A stretch of 64,000 bases of DNA from Aldehydirespirator sp963667505 (GTDB lineage Bacteria > Actinomycetota > Acidimicrobiia > Acidimicrobiales > Aldehydirespiratoraceae), in contig OY763490.2 of NCBI GenBank assembly GCA_963667505.2, forward strand, positions 124,001 through 188,000, given 5' to 3'. A program made the position numbers and the translations under genes. This document shows, piece by piece, positions 1 to 8,223 of the stretch. The notes under the pieces are model-generated. The model had not been told where the DNA came from, did no database searches, and worked only from the letters and a program-made list of their open reading frames with translations. Every line of letters starts with the position of its first letter. Position 1 is the stretch's first letter.

Positions 1-427
1 TGGCCACCACCGCCGCGCCGTGGCGGGCCACCAGGGGCAGCACCCGCTCGAGCACCTCCTCCTCGCCGGTCACCGAGTTGATAAGAGGCTTGCCCTCGTA
101 GACCGCGATGCCCGCTTCCAGTGCCTCGATGATGGACGAGTCGATCGACAGCGGGACGTCGGTCACGCTCTGCACGAGCTTTATGGCTTGGGCCAGCAGG
201 GCGGGCTCGTCGGCCAGGGGTATTCCCGCGTTCACGTCGAGCATGTGGGCGCCGGCCGCGGTCTGGGCGACGGCGTCGGCCTCGACCCGGCTGAAGTCGC
301 CGTCGCGCATCTCCTCGGCCAGCAGCTTGCGGCCGGTGGGGTTGATGCGCTCGCCGATCATCACGAAGGGCCGCTCGAAGCCGATGACCACCTCCTTGGT
401 GGCTGAGCTGACGACAGTCTCGGTCAT
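1..427 (-). CDS. methyltetrahydrofolate:corrinoid methyltransferase, partial
   Basis: The N-terminal 142 codons of a pterin-binding (DHPS-like TIM barrel) protein are present; the C-terminus lies beyond base 1. The start of the MeTr/AcsE/MetH pterin family is recognisable: MIGERINPTGRK near residues 23-34, HMLDVNAG near 61-68 and PLSIDSS near 92-98. In this family a methyl group moves between a corrinoid protein and tetrahydrofolate. The ATG at 427 overlaps the stop of the upstream gene (ATGA), so the two are translationally coupled in a corrinoid operon. The methyl donor is not encoded in the window. Confidence 0.88.
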   Translation of the reverse strand, partial: MTETVVSSATKEVVIGFERPFVMIGERINPTGRKLLAEEMRDGDFSRVEADAVAQTAAGAHMLDVNAGIPLADEPALLAQAIKLVQSVTDVPLSIDSSIIEALEAGIAVYEGKPLINSVTGEEEVLERVLPLVARHGAAVVA

Positions 428-849
428 TCGGTTTCCTCTCCTGGGCCGGACACGATGTCGGCCCCGGTACTGTCGCGGCCCTCGCCGTCGTCGGCGGGCG
501 CGGGCCGGGACGGATCCCAGCCGCCGGCCTTGACGAACTCGTCGAGCCGCTCTCGGGGGAACTCCTCCTCGAGCCGCGCGGCCGCGGCGAGGGCCGCGGA
601 CTCGGGGTCGGCGGTGTCGCCGGGGACGACGCAGCGGCGCCACTCGCCTACGTACTGCGATGCCTGGGTCTTGCCGGCCACCATGGCGGCCCGGTCGATG
701 GCCCGCTGGAACCGCCGGGGCAGGATGCGCTGCACCCGGCTGTCGCCCGATCCGGCATTGACCTGCGCGGGGATGTCGCGCCAACTGATCAGCACGAGGC
801 TGCCGTCGTCGGCCCGGCGCCGGCCGCGCCCCCGCGCCGGGCGGCTCAC
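424..849 (-). CDS. 'virulence factor' family protein of corrinoid methyltransferase operons
   Basis: This 141-residue protein has a conserved core LISWRDIPAQVNA followed by RFQRAIDRAAM and SQYVGEWRR. That is the small family named 'Virulence_fact', which despite its name usually sits beside corrinoid/methyl-THF methyltransferase genes. The C-terminal tail is acidic and low-complexity. It overlaps both neighbours by 4 bp (ATGA at 846-849 and 424-427). Its biochemical role is not known; the gene context suggests a helper in corrinoid-dependent demethylation. Confidence 0.75.
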   Translation of the reverse strand: MSRPARGRGRRRADDGSLVLISWRDIPAQVNAGSGDSRVQRILPRRFQRAIDRAAMVAGKTQASQYVGEWRRCVVPGDTADPESAALAAAARLEEEFPRERLDEFVKAGGWDPSRPAPADDGEGRDSTGADIVSGPGEETE

Positions 850-1615
850 GGAACGCCCGCAGGGACGGGCCGGGCTGTTGTTGCGGGCCGGGCTGCTGAG
901 GCGGGCCCGGCTGTTGTTGCGGGCCGGGCTGTTGCCATCTCCACGAGGTGGTCACGCAGTCCGTCGATGCCGGTGACGATCCGCTCGCAGCGCAGGCCGA
1001 GACGGGCCGCGGCCTGCCGCGCGGCTCGGGCCAGCGACGGATCGTCGGTCTGGGCCAGATGCACCACCCGGGTGTAGTTGCCGAAGTACGCCTCCAGCAG
1101 TTCGGGATGCTCGGCGATGCCGAGGCCCCGCATGATGAGGCGGTCGAAGTGCCGGACCAGGTAGTCGGTCAGGTAGAAGGTGCCAGGCTCGGCGTCGTGC
1201 AGCTCAGCGAACGCCCCCGCGCCTGCGTAGAGCTCGTAGCAGTGCACGCCGGGCAGCCGCGGCACGTCCTCCTCGGCGCAGACCCGGTCGAGTTCGCCGC
1301 CGGTGCCGCAGTCCATGTAGCCCACCAGGATCGTGCGATAGGCGCCCGCGGCCTTGGCCGCCTGCACCCGCTTCCGCACGGCCGGAGCGATCCGCTCGGG
1401 CCGGTTGTGGAGCTTGGCGGGCAGGCACTCGACGTCCATCGGGAGTCCGACGTTGAGCGACGCCACCTCGTGCAGTTCTCGGGCCAGGGCGCCGCAGCCC
1501 ACCACGAGGACGCGGCCCGTCGCCGGTCCAGGAGACTCCCCGGTCGTGTCCGGCCCTGCGGTCGTGTCGGGCCCGGCCATGCTGCAGGCGGTGGCTCGTG
1601 CCGGGGCCGGGGCGG

Positions 1616-1619
<4 letters not shown>
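846..1619 (-). CDS. DUF1638 protein
   Basis: This 257-residue protein has a DUF1638 core: VLVVGCGALARELHEV near residues 38-53, LHNRPERIAPAV, ILVGYMDCGTGGELD and a C-terminal segment with FGNYTRVVHLAQTDD. DUF1638 proteins accompany corrinoid methyltransferases; no reaction has been assigned. Both ends carry short repeats: GPDTTAGPDTTG near residue 16 and a six-residue ARPATT-type repeat in the last 25 residues, encoded by an 18-bp DNA repeat. These tails are probably dispensable. It overlaps both neighbours by 4 bp. Confidence 0.82.
867..936 (-). repeat. 18-bp tandem repeat inside the DUF1638 gene end
   Basis: About four copies of an 18-bp unit (GGGCCGGGCTGTTGTTGC and close variants) start at 867, 885, 903 and 921. 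On the minus strand they encode six-residue repeats of the form ARPATT. The period is a multiple of three, so the frame is preserved. Confidence 0.85.
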
Positions 1620-2335
<716 letters not shown>

Positions 2336-2410
2336 CCCGTGCAGCCCTCCGAGTGTCGTCGAGGCCCGTCCGGCGGACCCCAGCCCCGCGCCGGTTCCGC
2401 ACTGTGGACC

Positions 2411-2429
2411 TGTTCCGTGATATGGAACA
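2411..2429. promoter_or_regulatory. inverted-repeat operator upstream of corrinoid operon and leuS
   Basis: TGTTCC (2411-2416) and GGAACA (2424-2429) form a perfect 6-bp inverted repeat with a 7-bp AT-rich spacer, in the only gap between the divergent corrinoid operon and leuS. The GTTCC...GGAAC pattern resembles operators of IclR-family regulators. No IclR gene is in the window, so the assignment is tentative. Confidence 0.5.
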
Positions 2430-2543
2430 CCGACTCTAGCACGCCTGCGCCCACCGCAACACGAATCGAGAGGTTGACCGACCTCGGGCCTCCTGGGTAT
2501 CGGATGCCGGTTCGGCAGCGGCGGGCGCGTAGCCTTCGACGCT

Positions 2544-5393
2544 ATGTCTGCGCCTGCATCCGAAGCGGCCGACACGCCGCCGCATCGCTATGACGCGGCC
2601 TTGGCCGCGGAGATCGAGAGCCGCTGGCAGGGCCGGTGGGAGGCCGACGGCATCTACGAGACGCCCAACCCCTCCGGCGGGCTCGCGGACGAGGCTGGCA
2701 CGGCGGGTCCCAAGCTGTTCGTGATGGACATGTTCCCGTACCCGTCGGGGTCGGGGCTGCACGTCGGGCATCCGCTGGGCTACATCGCCACCGACGTGTA
2801 CGTCCGCTTCAAGCGGATGGCCGGCTTCAACGTGCTCTACACCATGGGCTTCGACGCGTTCGGGCTGCCCGCCGAGGAGCACGCCCGCCAGACCGGCCAG
2901 CACCCCCGGGTCAACACCGAGGCCAACATCGCCAACATGCGCCGCCAGCTCGACCGGCTCGGGCTCGGCCACGACAAGCGGCGCGGCATCGCCACCACCG
3001 ACGTCGACTACTACCGCTGGACGCAGTGGATCTTCCTGCGGATCTTCAACTCGTGGTTCGATCCCGACGCTGACCGGGCCCGGCCGATCTCCGAGCTGAT
3101 CGACGAGCTCTCCTCCGGTGCCAGGCCGACGCCCGACGGCCGACCCTGGGACGCCCTCAGCGAGGCCGAGCGGCGGGCGGCGGTGGACGGCCACCGGCTG
3201 GCCTATGTGGCCGACGCCCCGGTCAACTGGTGCCCGGCGCTGGGCACGGTGCTGGCCAACGAGGAAGTCACCAACGAGGGACGCTCCGAGCGGGGCAACC
3301 ACGAGGTGTTCAAGCGCCCGATCAAGCAGTGGATGATGCGCATCACCGCCTACGCCGACCGCCTGCTGGAGGACCTCGACCGCCTGGACTGGCCCGAGTC
3401 GGTCAAGACCATGCAGCGCAACTGGATCGGCCGATCCGAGGGCGCGCTCATATCGTTCCCGGCCGCGAACTCCGGCTCCGGTCCGTCTCGGCCCATGGAC
3501 GCGCAGGCCATCGAAGTCTTCACCACCCGGCCCGACACCCTGTTCGGCACCACCTACATGGTGCTGGCCCCCGAGCATCCCCTGGTCGACGAGCTGACTG
3601 CCGACGCCTGGCCGGCGGGGACGCCCGAGGTGTGGACCGGCGGCGCGGCCACGCCCCGAGAGGCTGTGGCCTCCTACCGGGCCAACGCCGCCGAGATGAG
3701 CGACGCCGACCGCGGCGACTCCAAGTCGGGCGTCTTTGTGGGCGCTCATGCGGTGGTTCCGTTCACCGACAGCGCAGTGCCGGTGTTCGTGGCCGACTAC
3801 GTGCTGATGGGGTACGGCACCGGCGCGGTGATGGGTGTGCCCGGCGAGGACCAGCGCGACCGCGAGTTCGCCGAGGCGTTCGGGCTGCCGGTCGTCCGCA
3901 CGGTGCAGCCGCCGCCGGACCATCCCGCGCATTTGGCCTACACGGGCGACGGGCCGTCGATCAACTCCAGTTTTCTTGACGGCCTCGACGTGGAGGCTTC
4001 CAAGGCCCTGATCGTCGAGAGCCTCAAGGAGGCCGGGGCGGGCCGGCCCGTCGTCAACTACAGGCTGCGCGACTGGAACTTCAGCCGCCAGCGCTACTGG
4101 GGCGAGCCCATCCCGATCGTCTTCGACGAGCACGGCCCGGTGGCCCTGCCCTCCGACATGCTGCCGCTGGAGCTTCCCGAGCTGATCGACTGGGCGCCGA
4201 GGGCGCTGGCCCGGGACTCCGAGCCCGAGCCGCCGCTGGGCCGGGTGACCGACTGGGTCGGCGTCGAGCTCGACCTCGGTGACGGCCCGCGCCGCTACCG
4301 CCGCGAGCTGAACACCATGCCCCAGTGGGCCGGGTCGTGCTGGTACTACCTGCGCTACCTCGACCCCGACAACGACGAGGCCCTGGTCGACCCTGCGGTC
4401 GAGCGGTACTGGATGGCCGACCCGTCGCTGGGAGGGGTGGGCGGCGTGGACCTCTACGTCGGCGGCGTCGAGCACGCCGTGCTGCACCTGCTGTACGCCC
4501 GGTTTTGGCACAAGGTGCTCTACGACCTGGGCCATGTGAGCGGGCCCGAGCCGTTCAAGCGGCTCGTCAACCAGGGCTACATTCAGGCCTACGCCTTCAA
4601 GGACGGGCGGGGCGTGTACGTGCCCGCCGACGAGGTGGACGGCTCGCTGGAGAAGGGCTTCTCCCATCAGGGCGCCCCGGTCGTGCGGGAGCTGGGAAAG
4701 ATGGGCAAGTCGCTGAAGAACTCGGTCACCCCCGACGACATGTACGCCTCCTACGGGGCCGACACGCTGCGCCTCTACGAGATGTTCATGGGCCCCATCC
4801 ACCAGGACCGGCCCTGGGAGACCCGCTCGGTGGTGGGCTCGCAGCGGGTGCTGCAGAGGGTGTGGCGCAACGTGGTCGACGAGAGCACCGGCGAGCTGCG
4901 GGTGAGCGACGACGCGCCCGACGACGAGTTGCTGCGGCTGCTGCACCGCACCATCGACGGGGTGCGCTCCGACATGGAGGCCATGCGGTTCAACACCGCC
5001 ATCGCCAAGCTCACCGAGCTCAACAACGAGCTCACGAAGCGGGGCACGGGCGCGCCCCGCGAGGTGGCCGAGGTGCTGGTGCGGATGCTGGCCCCGCTGG
5101 TTCCGCACTTCGCGGAGGAGCTGTGGTGCCGCCTGCAAGGCGACGGGGCGGGCTCGGTCACCGGGGCCGAGTTCCCGGCCGCCGACCCAGCTCTGCTGGT
5201 TGAGGACACCGTCGAGGTGCCGGTCCAGGTCAACGGCAAGCTGCGGGGCCGGGTGACGATCGCCGCCGACGCCGACGAGGCCGCCGCGGTGGCCGCCGCG
5301 CTGGCCGAGCCCAACGTCGCGGCCCACATCGGCGGAAGCGGTCTCCGCCGACAGATCTACGTCCCAGGCCGAATGATCACCCTCGTAGCGTGA
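2544..5393 (+). CDS. leuS: leucyl-tRNA synthetase
   Basis: This 949-residue cytoplasmic class I synthetase charges tRNA-Leu. The HIGH signature is HVGH at 73-76 after DMFPYPSGSGL, and the KMSKS loop is K719-M-G-K-S723 followed by LKNSV. The editing (CP1) insertion is present with TTRPDTLFGTTYMVLAPEH and a later MGVPGEDQRD segment. The length is normal for actinobacterial LeuS. The ATG at 2544 gives an N-terminus starting just before the conserved YDAALAAEIESRWQ helix. Confidence 0.98.
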   Translation: MSAPASEAADTPPHRYDAALAAEIESRWQGRWEADGIYETPNPSGGLADEAGTAGPKLFVMDMFPYPSGSGLHVGHPLGYIATDVYVRFKRMAGFNVLYTMGFDAFGLPAEEHARQTGQHPRVNTEANIANMRRQLDRLGLGHDKRRGIATTDVDYYRWTQWIFLRIFNSWFDPDADRARPISELIDELSSGARPTPDGRPWDALSEAERRAAVDGHRLAYVADAPVNWCPALGTVLANEEVTNEGRSERGNHEVFKRPIKQWMMRITAYADRLLEDLDRLDWPESVKTMQRNWIGRSEGALISFPAANSGSGPSRPMDAQAIEVFTTRPDTLFGTTYMVLAPEHPLVDELTADAWPAGTPEVWTGGAATPREAVASYRANAAEMSDADRGDSKSGVFVGAHAVVPFTDSAVPVFVADYVLMGYGTGAVMGVPGEDQRDREFAEAFGLPVVRTVQPPPDHPAHLAYTGDGPSINSSFLDGLDVEASKALIVESLKEAGAGRPVVNYRLRDWNFSRQRYWGEPIPIVFDEHGPVALPSDMLPLELPELIDWAPRALARDSEPEPPLGRVTDWVGVELDLGDGPRRYRRELNTMPQWAGSCWYYLRYLDPDNDEALVDPAVERYWMADPSLGGVGGVDLYVGGVEHAVLHLLYARFWHKVLYDLGHVSGPEPFKRLVNQGYIQAYAFKDGRGVYVPADEVDGSLEKGFSHQGAPVVRELGKMGKSLKNSVTPDDMYASYGADTLRLYEMFMGPIHQDRPWETRSVVGSQRVLQRVWRNVVDESTGELRVSDDAPDDELLRLLHRTIDGVRSDMEAMRFNTAIAKLTELNNELTKRGTGAPREVAEVLVRMLAPLVPHFAEELWCRLQGDGAGSVTGAEFPAADPALLVEDTVEVPVQVNGKLRGRVTIAADADEAAAVAAALAEPNVAAHIGGSGLRRQIYVPGRMITLVA

Positions 5394-5414
5394 AGCGGCA
5401 GCCCGCCCGGCCCG

Positions 5415-5660
5415 ATGCAGTTGACGTACACGCTTCACGCGCGCCAGGTCATGGAGGAGCGCGGCATCCCGCCCGAGTGGGTGGAGCAAGCCGTCGCCGC
5501 GCCTGAGCGACGCACACGCGACCCATTCGACGAGACTGTGGAGCGGTTCTTCCTTCGGGTGCCCGAGCGTGGCAGTAGAGTGCTTCGGGTGGCGGTGAAC
5601 ACCGACTCTGATCCTTTGGCGGGTCGTGAGTGCCTTCTTCGACCGCTCCATGCGAGGTGA
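5415..5660 (+). pseudogene. DUF4258 protein, frameshifted near its C-terminus
   Basis: The frame starts MQLTYTLHARQVMEERGI, typical of DUF4258 (RelE-like fold, often a putative toxin). After DSDP at about codon 67 the as-read frame ends with an unrelated tail. The other frame continues with the expected family ending RVVSAFFDRSMRGEL and stops at 5665-5667, overlapping the next start as GTGA. One extra base near the CCTTTGG at 5613-5619 explains both facts. It may be a real inactivation or a consensus error; the intact gene would be 5415-5667. Confidence 0.75.
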
Positions 5661-5663
5661 GTT

Positions 5664-5864
5664 GTGAGAATTCGGGTCGACAAGCAGGCCGATGCCCTGT
5701 ACCTCCGTCTTGACGACTCCGCCATAGTCGAGTCGGTCGAGGTTGTGCCAGGCGTGGTGCTGGACTACAACCAAGCCGAGGAGGTCGTCGGCGTCGAAAT
5801 GCTCCGTCTCTCCTCACGATCACAGGGCCTCGACCTCTCGGATCTGCTGTTCGAGGCTGTCTAG
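5664..5864 (+). CDS. DUF2283 protein, putative antitoxin partner
   Basis: A 66-residue DUF2283 protein with the family hallmarks DKQADALYLRL, PGVVLDYN and VVGVEMLRLS. DUF2283 and DUF4258 genes are commonly adjacent and are suspected toxin-antitoxin pairs. The GTG start at 5664 overlaps the stop that the upstream DUF4258 frame would use without its frameshift, which supports former coupling. This member looks intact. Confidence 0.82.
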   Translation: MRIRVDKQADALYLRLDDSAIVESVEVVPGVVLDYNQAEEVVGVEMLRLSSRSQGLDLSDLLFEAV

Positions 5865-5975
5865 GAGTTGTCACGCTCGGGCCCGCATGCTCGGTCGGGA
5901 TGCCCGGGCCCGACTGTCGGCGAACTGGAGCCGCGTCGGTGACCTGCATACGCGGGCACCCGAGCCGCCGGTGAG

Positions 5976-7178
5976 ATGCCCGAGGGCGTGAGGCGTTCCC
6001 TGTCGGTCGGGCAGGCGCGCCGGCTCGCGCTCGCCGCGGGCGGATTCGTCGATCCCGCTCCTGCGGGCAGGGTGGACCGCCGCCACCTGCGGCGGGTGAT
6101 GGGCCGGATCAAGCTGCTGCAGCTCGACTCGGTGCCGGTGGTCATCCGGACGCAGTACCTGCCGCCCTTCTCCCGGCTGGGTTGCTACGACGCCGCGCTG
6201 CTTGACCGGATCGCCTACCGCGACGACGAGTGGTTCGAGGCCTGGGCCCACGAGGCCTCCCTGATGCCGGTCGATGACGAGCCGCTGTTTCGCTGGCAGA
6301 AGCAGCGGGCCGAGCAGGGCGACACCTGGAAGAACCTGGCGGAGCTGGCCCGCAGCGAGCCGAACTACGTGGCCGAGGTGCTGGCCCAGGTGGCCGAGCG
6401 ACCATTGGCTGCGGGCGAGCTGGCCGACCCTCGCCGCCGCGAGGGCGAGTGGTGGGGAGCCAGGTCGCTGGGCTCGATCGCTCTCGACTGGCTGTTCCGG
6501 ATCGGCGCGGTGGGCATACGCCGCCGAGGCAACTTCGTCAAGGAGTTCGACTTGCTGGAGCGGATCGTGCCCGCCGACGTGCTGGCGCAGCCCACCCCCA
6601 CCGCCGAGGAGGCCCAGCGGGATCTGCTGGTCCGCTCGGCCGAGGCGCTCGGCGTGGGCACAGCCGGCGACCTGATCGACTACTACCGCCTCCCGCTGCG
6701 CGAGGGCCGTGCCCGGCTGGCCGAGGTAGTCGAAGCAGGCGCAATCGAGAAGGTGTCCGTGGAGGGCTGGACCGAGCCCGCCTACATGCACCCTCAGGCC
6801 AGGCTGCCAAGGTCGGTGGATTCGCTGACGGTGCTCTCGCCGTTCGATCCGGTGGTCTGGAACCGAGACCGGGCAGCCCGGCTGTGGAACTTCGACTACC
6901 GCATCGAGATCTACGTCCCCGCAGCCAAACGCGTCTACGGCTACTACGTGCTCCCAGTGCTCGACGGCGAGGAACTGGTGGCCCGCCTAGACCTCAAGAC
7001 CGACCGGGCCGCGGGCAGGCTGCTAGTACTGGCCGCCTTCGCCGAGCCCGGAGTGGACCAGCCCGAGCTAGCCCGACGACTCCGCCCCCACCTCCAAGAC
7101 CTGGCCCGCTTCGTAGGCGTGGATGAAGTGACCTACGGAACCCGCGGCGACCTGATGCCCGTGCTACGGTCCGCCTGA
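5976..7178 (+). CDS. YcaQ/AlkX-type winged-helix DNA glycosylase family protein
   Basis: A 400-residue member of the HTH_42 (YcaQ) family. Conserved blocks are LQLDSVPVVIRTQYLPPFSRLG near residue 47, WAHEASLMP near 89, and the C-terminal SPFDPVVWNRDRAARLWNFDY with VYGYYVLPVL. Characterised relatives unhook interstrand DNA crosslinks or remove bulky alkylated bases; the exact substrate here is unknown. The ATG at 5976 is used, although a GTG at 5988 is possible. It follows the DUF2283 gene by 111 bp and its end overlaps a small minus-strand ORF. Confidence 0.85.
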   Translation: MPEGVRRSLSVGQARRLALAAGGFVDPAPAGRVDRRHLRRVMGRIKLLQLDSVPVVIRTQYLPPFSRLGCYDAALLDRIAYRDDEWFEAWAHEASLMPVDDEPLFRWQKQRAEQGDTWKNLAELARSEPNYVAEVLAQVAERPLAAGELADPRRREGEWWGARSLGSIALDWLFRIGAVGIRRRGNFVKEFDLLERIVPADVLAQPTPTAEEAQRDLLVRSAEALGVGTAGDLIDYYRLPLREGRARLAEVVEAGAIEKVSVEGWTEPAYMHPQARLPRSVDSLTVLSPFDPVVWNRDRAARLWNFDYRIEIYVPAAKRVYGYYVLPVLDGEELVARLDLKTDRAAGRLLVLAAFAEPGVDQPELARRLRPHLQDLARFVGVDEVTYGTRGDLMPVLRSA

Positions 7179-7325
7179 GCCAGCCCCGGGCAGCATCCGA
7201 ATCGTCGCCTTGTCCACATCGAAGTCGGTTGTAGCGACTTCGTCGGCGATGCGCTCAATGTTAGCGTCCGTCAGCAAGCGCCCCGACCGAGTGCGATAGG
7301 TCCGAAGTTTTTGCGGCTCGGTCAT
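7164..7325 (-). CDS. short antitoxin-like protein (truncated RHH/CopG type?)
   Basis: This 53-codon ORF reads MTEPQKLRTYRTRSGRLLTD and then an IERIADEVATTDFDV segment. That resembles the N-terminus of actinobacterial CopG/ribbon-helix-helix antitoxins, whose DNA-binding half normally follows. Here the frame ends after a GAGSGGP tail inside the 3' end of the ycaQ-like gene, so the RHH half is missing. An AAGGAGA Shine-Dalgarno sits about 7 nt upstream of the ATG, showing it was once expressed. No toxin is recognisable next to it. Confidence 0.5.
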   Translation of the reverse strand: MTEPQKLRTYRTRSGRLLTDANIERIADEVATTDFDVDKATIRMLPGAGSGGP

Positions 7326-7725
7326 CAGTGTTGTCTCCTTCTCGTCAGACGATCTAGGCCAAGTCTTGGTCCACCAGCATCGCCTATGTTGGGGCCGTGG
7401 GCCCTGGTGCGGCGCGGGGGGCGGCCCGCCGTGATCTCAGGCACCGGTGGGACGGGTTGCTTGGAGCCTCACCACAGGAACAGAGGGTACGGCACTCAAG
7501 GACCGGCGCGCTACTAGTACGGCGAGGCGGGGGGTTCCGGCTCGGGTCCGTCGCCTTCCATCCCAGTTCGCCCCGTCGTTCACGGATCGTGGCGTCTTGG
7601 AGGTGCCTGATGGCCCGCAGACGACGAGGTTCTCGTGGCGGTCGATCCACTTGAGAGTGCGCAGCGCAAGTCCCGCAACCAGGGCTTCAAGCCGTTTGCT
7701 GGGGCGGCTTGCCCGAGGGCCGGGA
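7326..7725. other. gene-poor relic stretch
   Basis: About 400 bp without an intact gene lie between the antitoxin-like ORF and the hypothetical gene. Apart from the istB relic at 7590-7680, no coding signal or repeat stands out. Confidence 0.5.
7590..7680 (-). pseudogene. relic of an IS21-family istB ATPase gene
   Basis: On the minus strand this stretch reads ALRTLKWIDRHENLVVCGP followed by SGTSKT. It matches the Walker-A neighbourhood of IS21 IstB proteins, where ALRTLEWI..RENLVVCGPSGTGKT is typical. The glycine of GKT has become serine, and the frame dissolves on both sides without the rest of IstB or an IstA. No terminal inverted repeats were seen. It is a decayed insertion-sequence fragment. 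Confidence 0.55.
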
Positions 7726-8211
7726 TCAGGACGGTCTTGTCTCCATCTGTGGAGCTTCGCAGTCTTCGGTGAGCATTGCCCACTCGAGGACTTCGTCCTC
7801 CTTGAAGCGCCAGCGTGGGTCGGTCGGTCCGGCGAGGGACGGACCGGCATACACGCCTTCGACCGTTCGGTCGCGCTCGACAACTACGTCGCCGATGGCT
7901 TGCAGCAGGGCCTCGGTGAGGACTCCCACCCGCTCACGGAGTTGCCGCAGCCAGACCGGGCCACCCACGTAGCACTCCACTACCAGCGGATGAGGCAGGC
8001 CCGAGTCGTCGCTCGCGATCACGGCGTCGGTGTCGGTTGCGAGTTCAGGCCAGGGGTGGGTGAGCATCATCTCGACTGCATCACGCTGCGGGTCGACCCG
8101 ACGAACGACCGCAAGCCGCCTACGACCTTCCATCCACGGCGGGGGTTCGACGAAGCGGACGTCGCCGCGGACGACCGGCTGGGTCTTCGCGCGTTCATCA
8201 AGCTCTCGCAA
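7726..8211 (-). CDS. hypothetical protein downstream of hipA
   Basis: A 161-residue ORF with plausible protein composition and no recognised domain. Visible segments are FVEPPPWMEGRRRLAVVRRV, a LTHPWPELATDTDAV stretch, PLVVECYVGGPVWLRQLRER and DPRWRFKEDEVLEWAMLTED. The start lies 12 bp after the hipA stop on the same strand, so it may be a third gene of the hipBA operon. The function is unknown. Confidence 0.5.
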   Translation of the reverse strand: MRELDERAKTQPVVRGDVRFVEPPPWMEGRRRLAVVRRVDPQRDAVEMMLTHPWPELATDTDAVIASDDSGLPHPLVVECYVGGPVWLRQLRERVGVLTEALLQAIGDVVVERDRTVEGVYAGPSLAGPTDPRWRFKEDEVLEWAMLTEDCEAPQMETRPS

Positions 8212-8223
8212 CGCGGCCGGACC

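Noticed and set aside
2436..5774. 1112-codon open frame on the minus strand opposite leuS
   Set aside because: It mirrors the codon periodicity of leuS in high-GC DNA, has His/Val/Gly/Arg-rich composition and no domain; leuS on the plus strand is certain.
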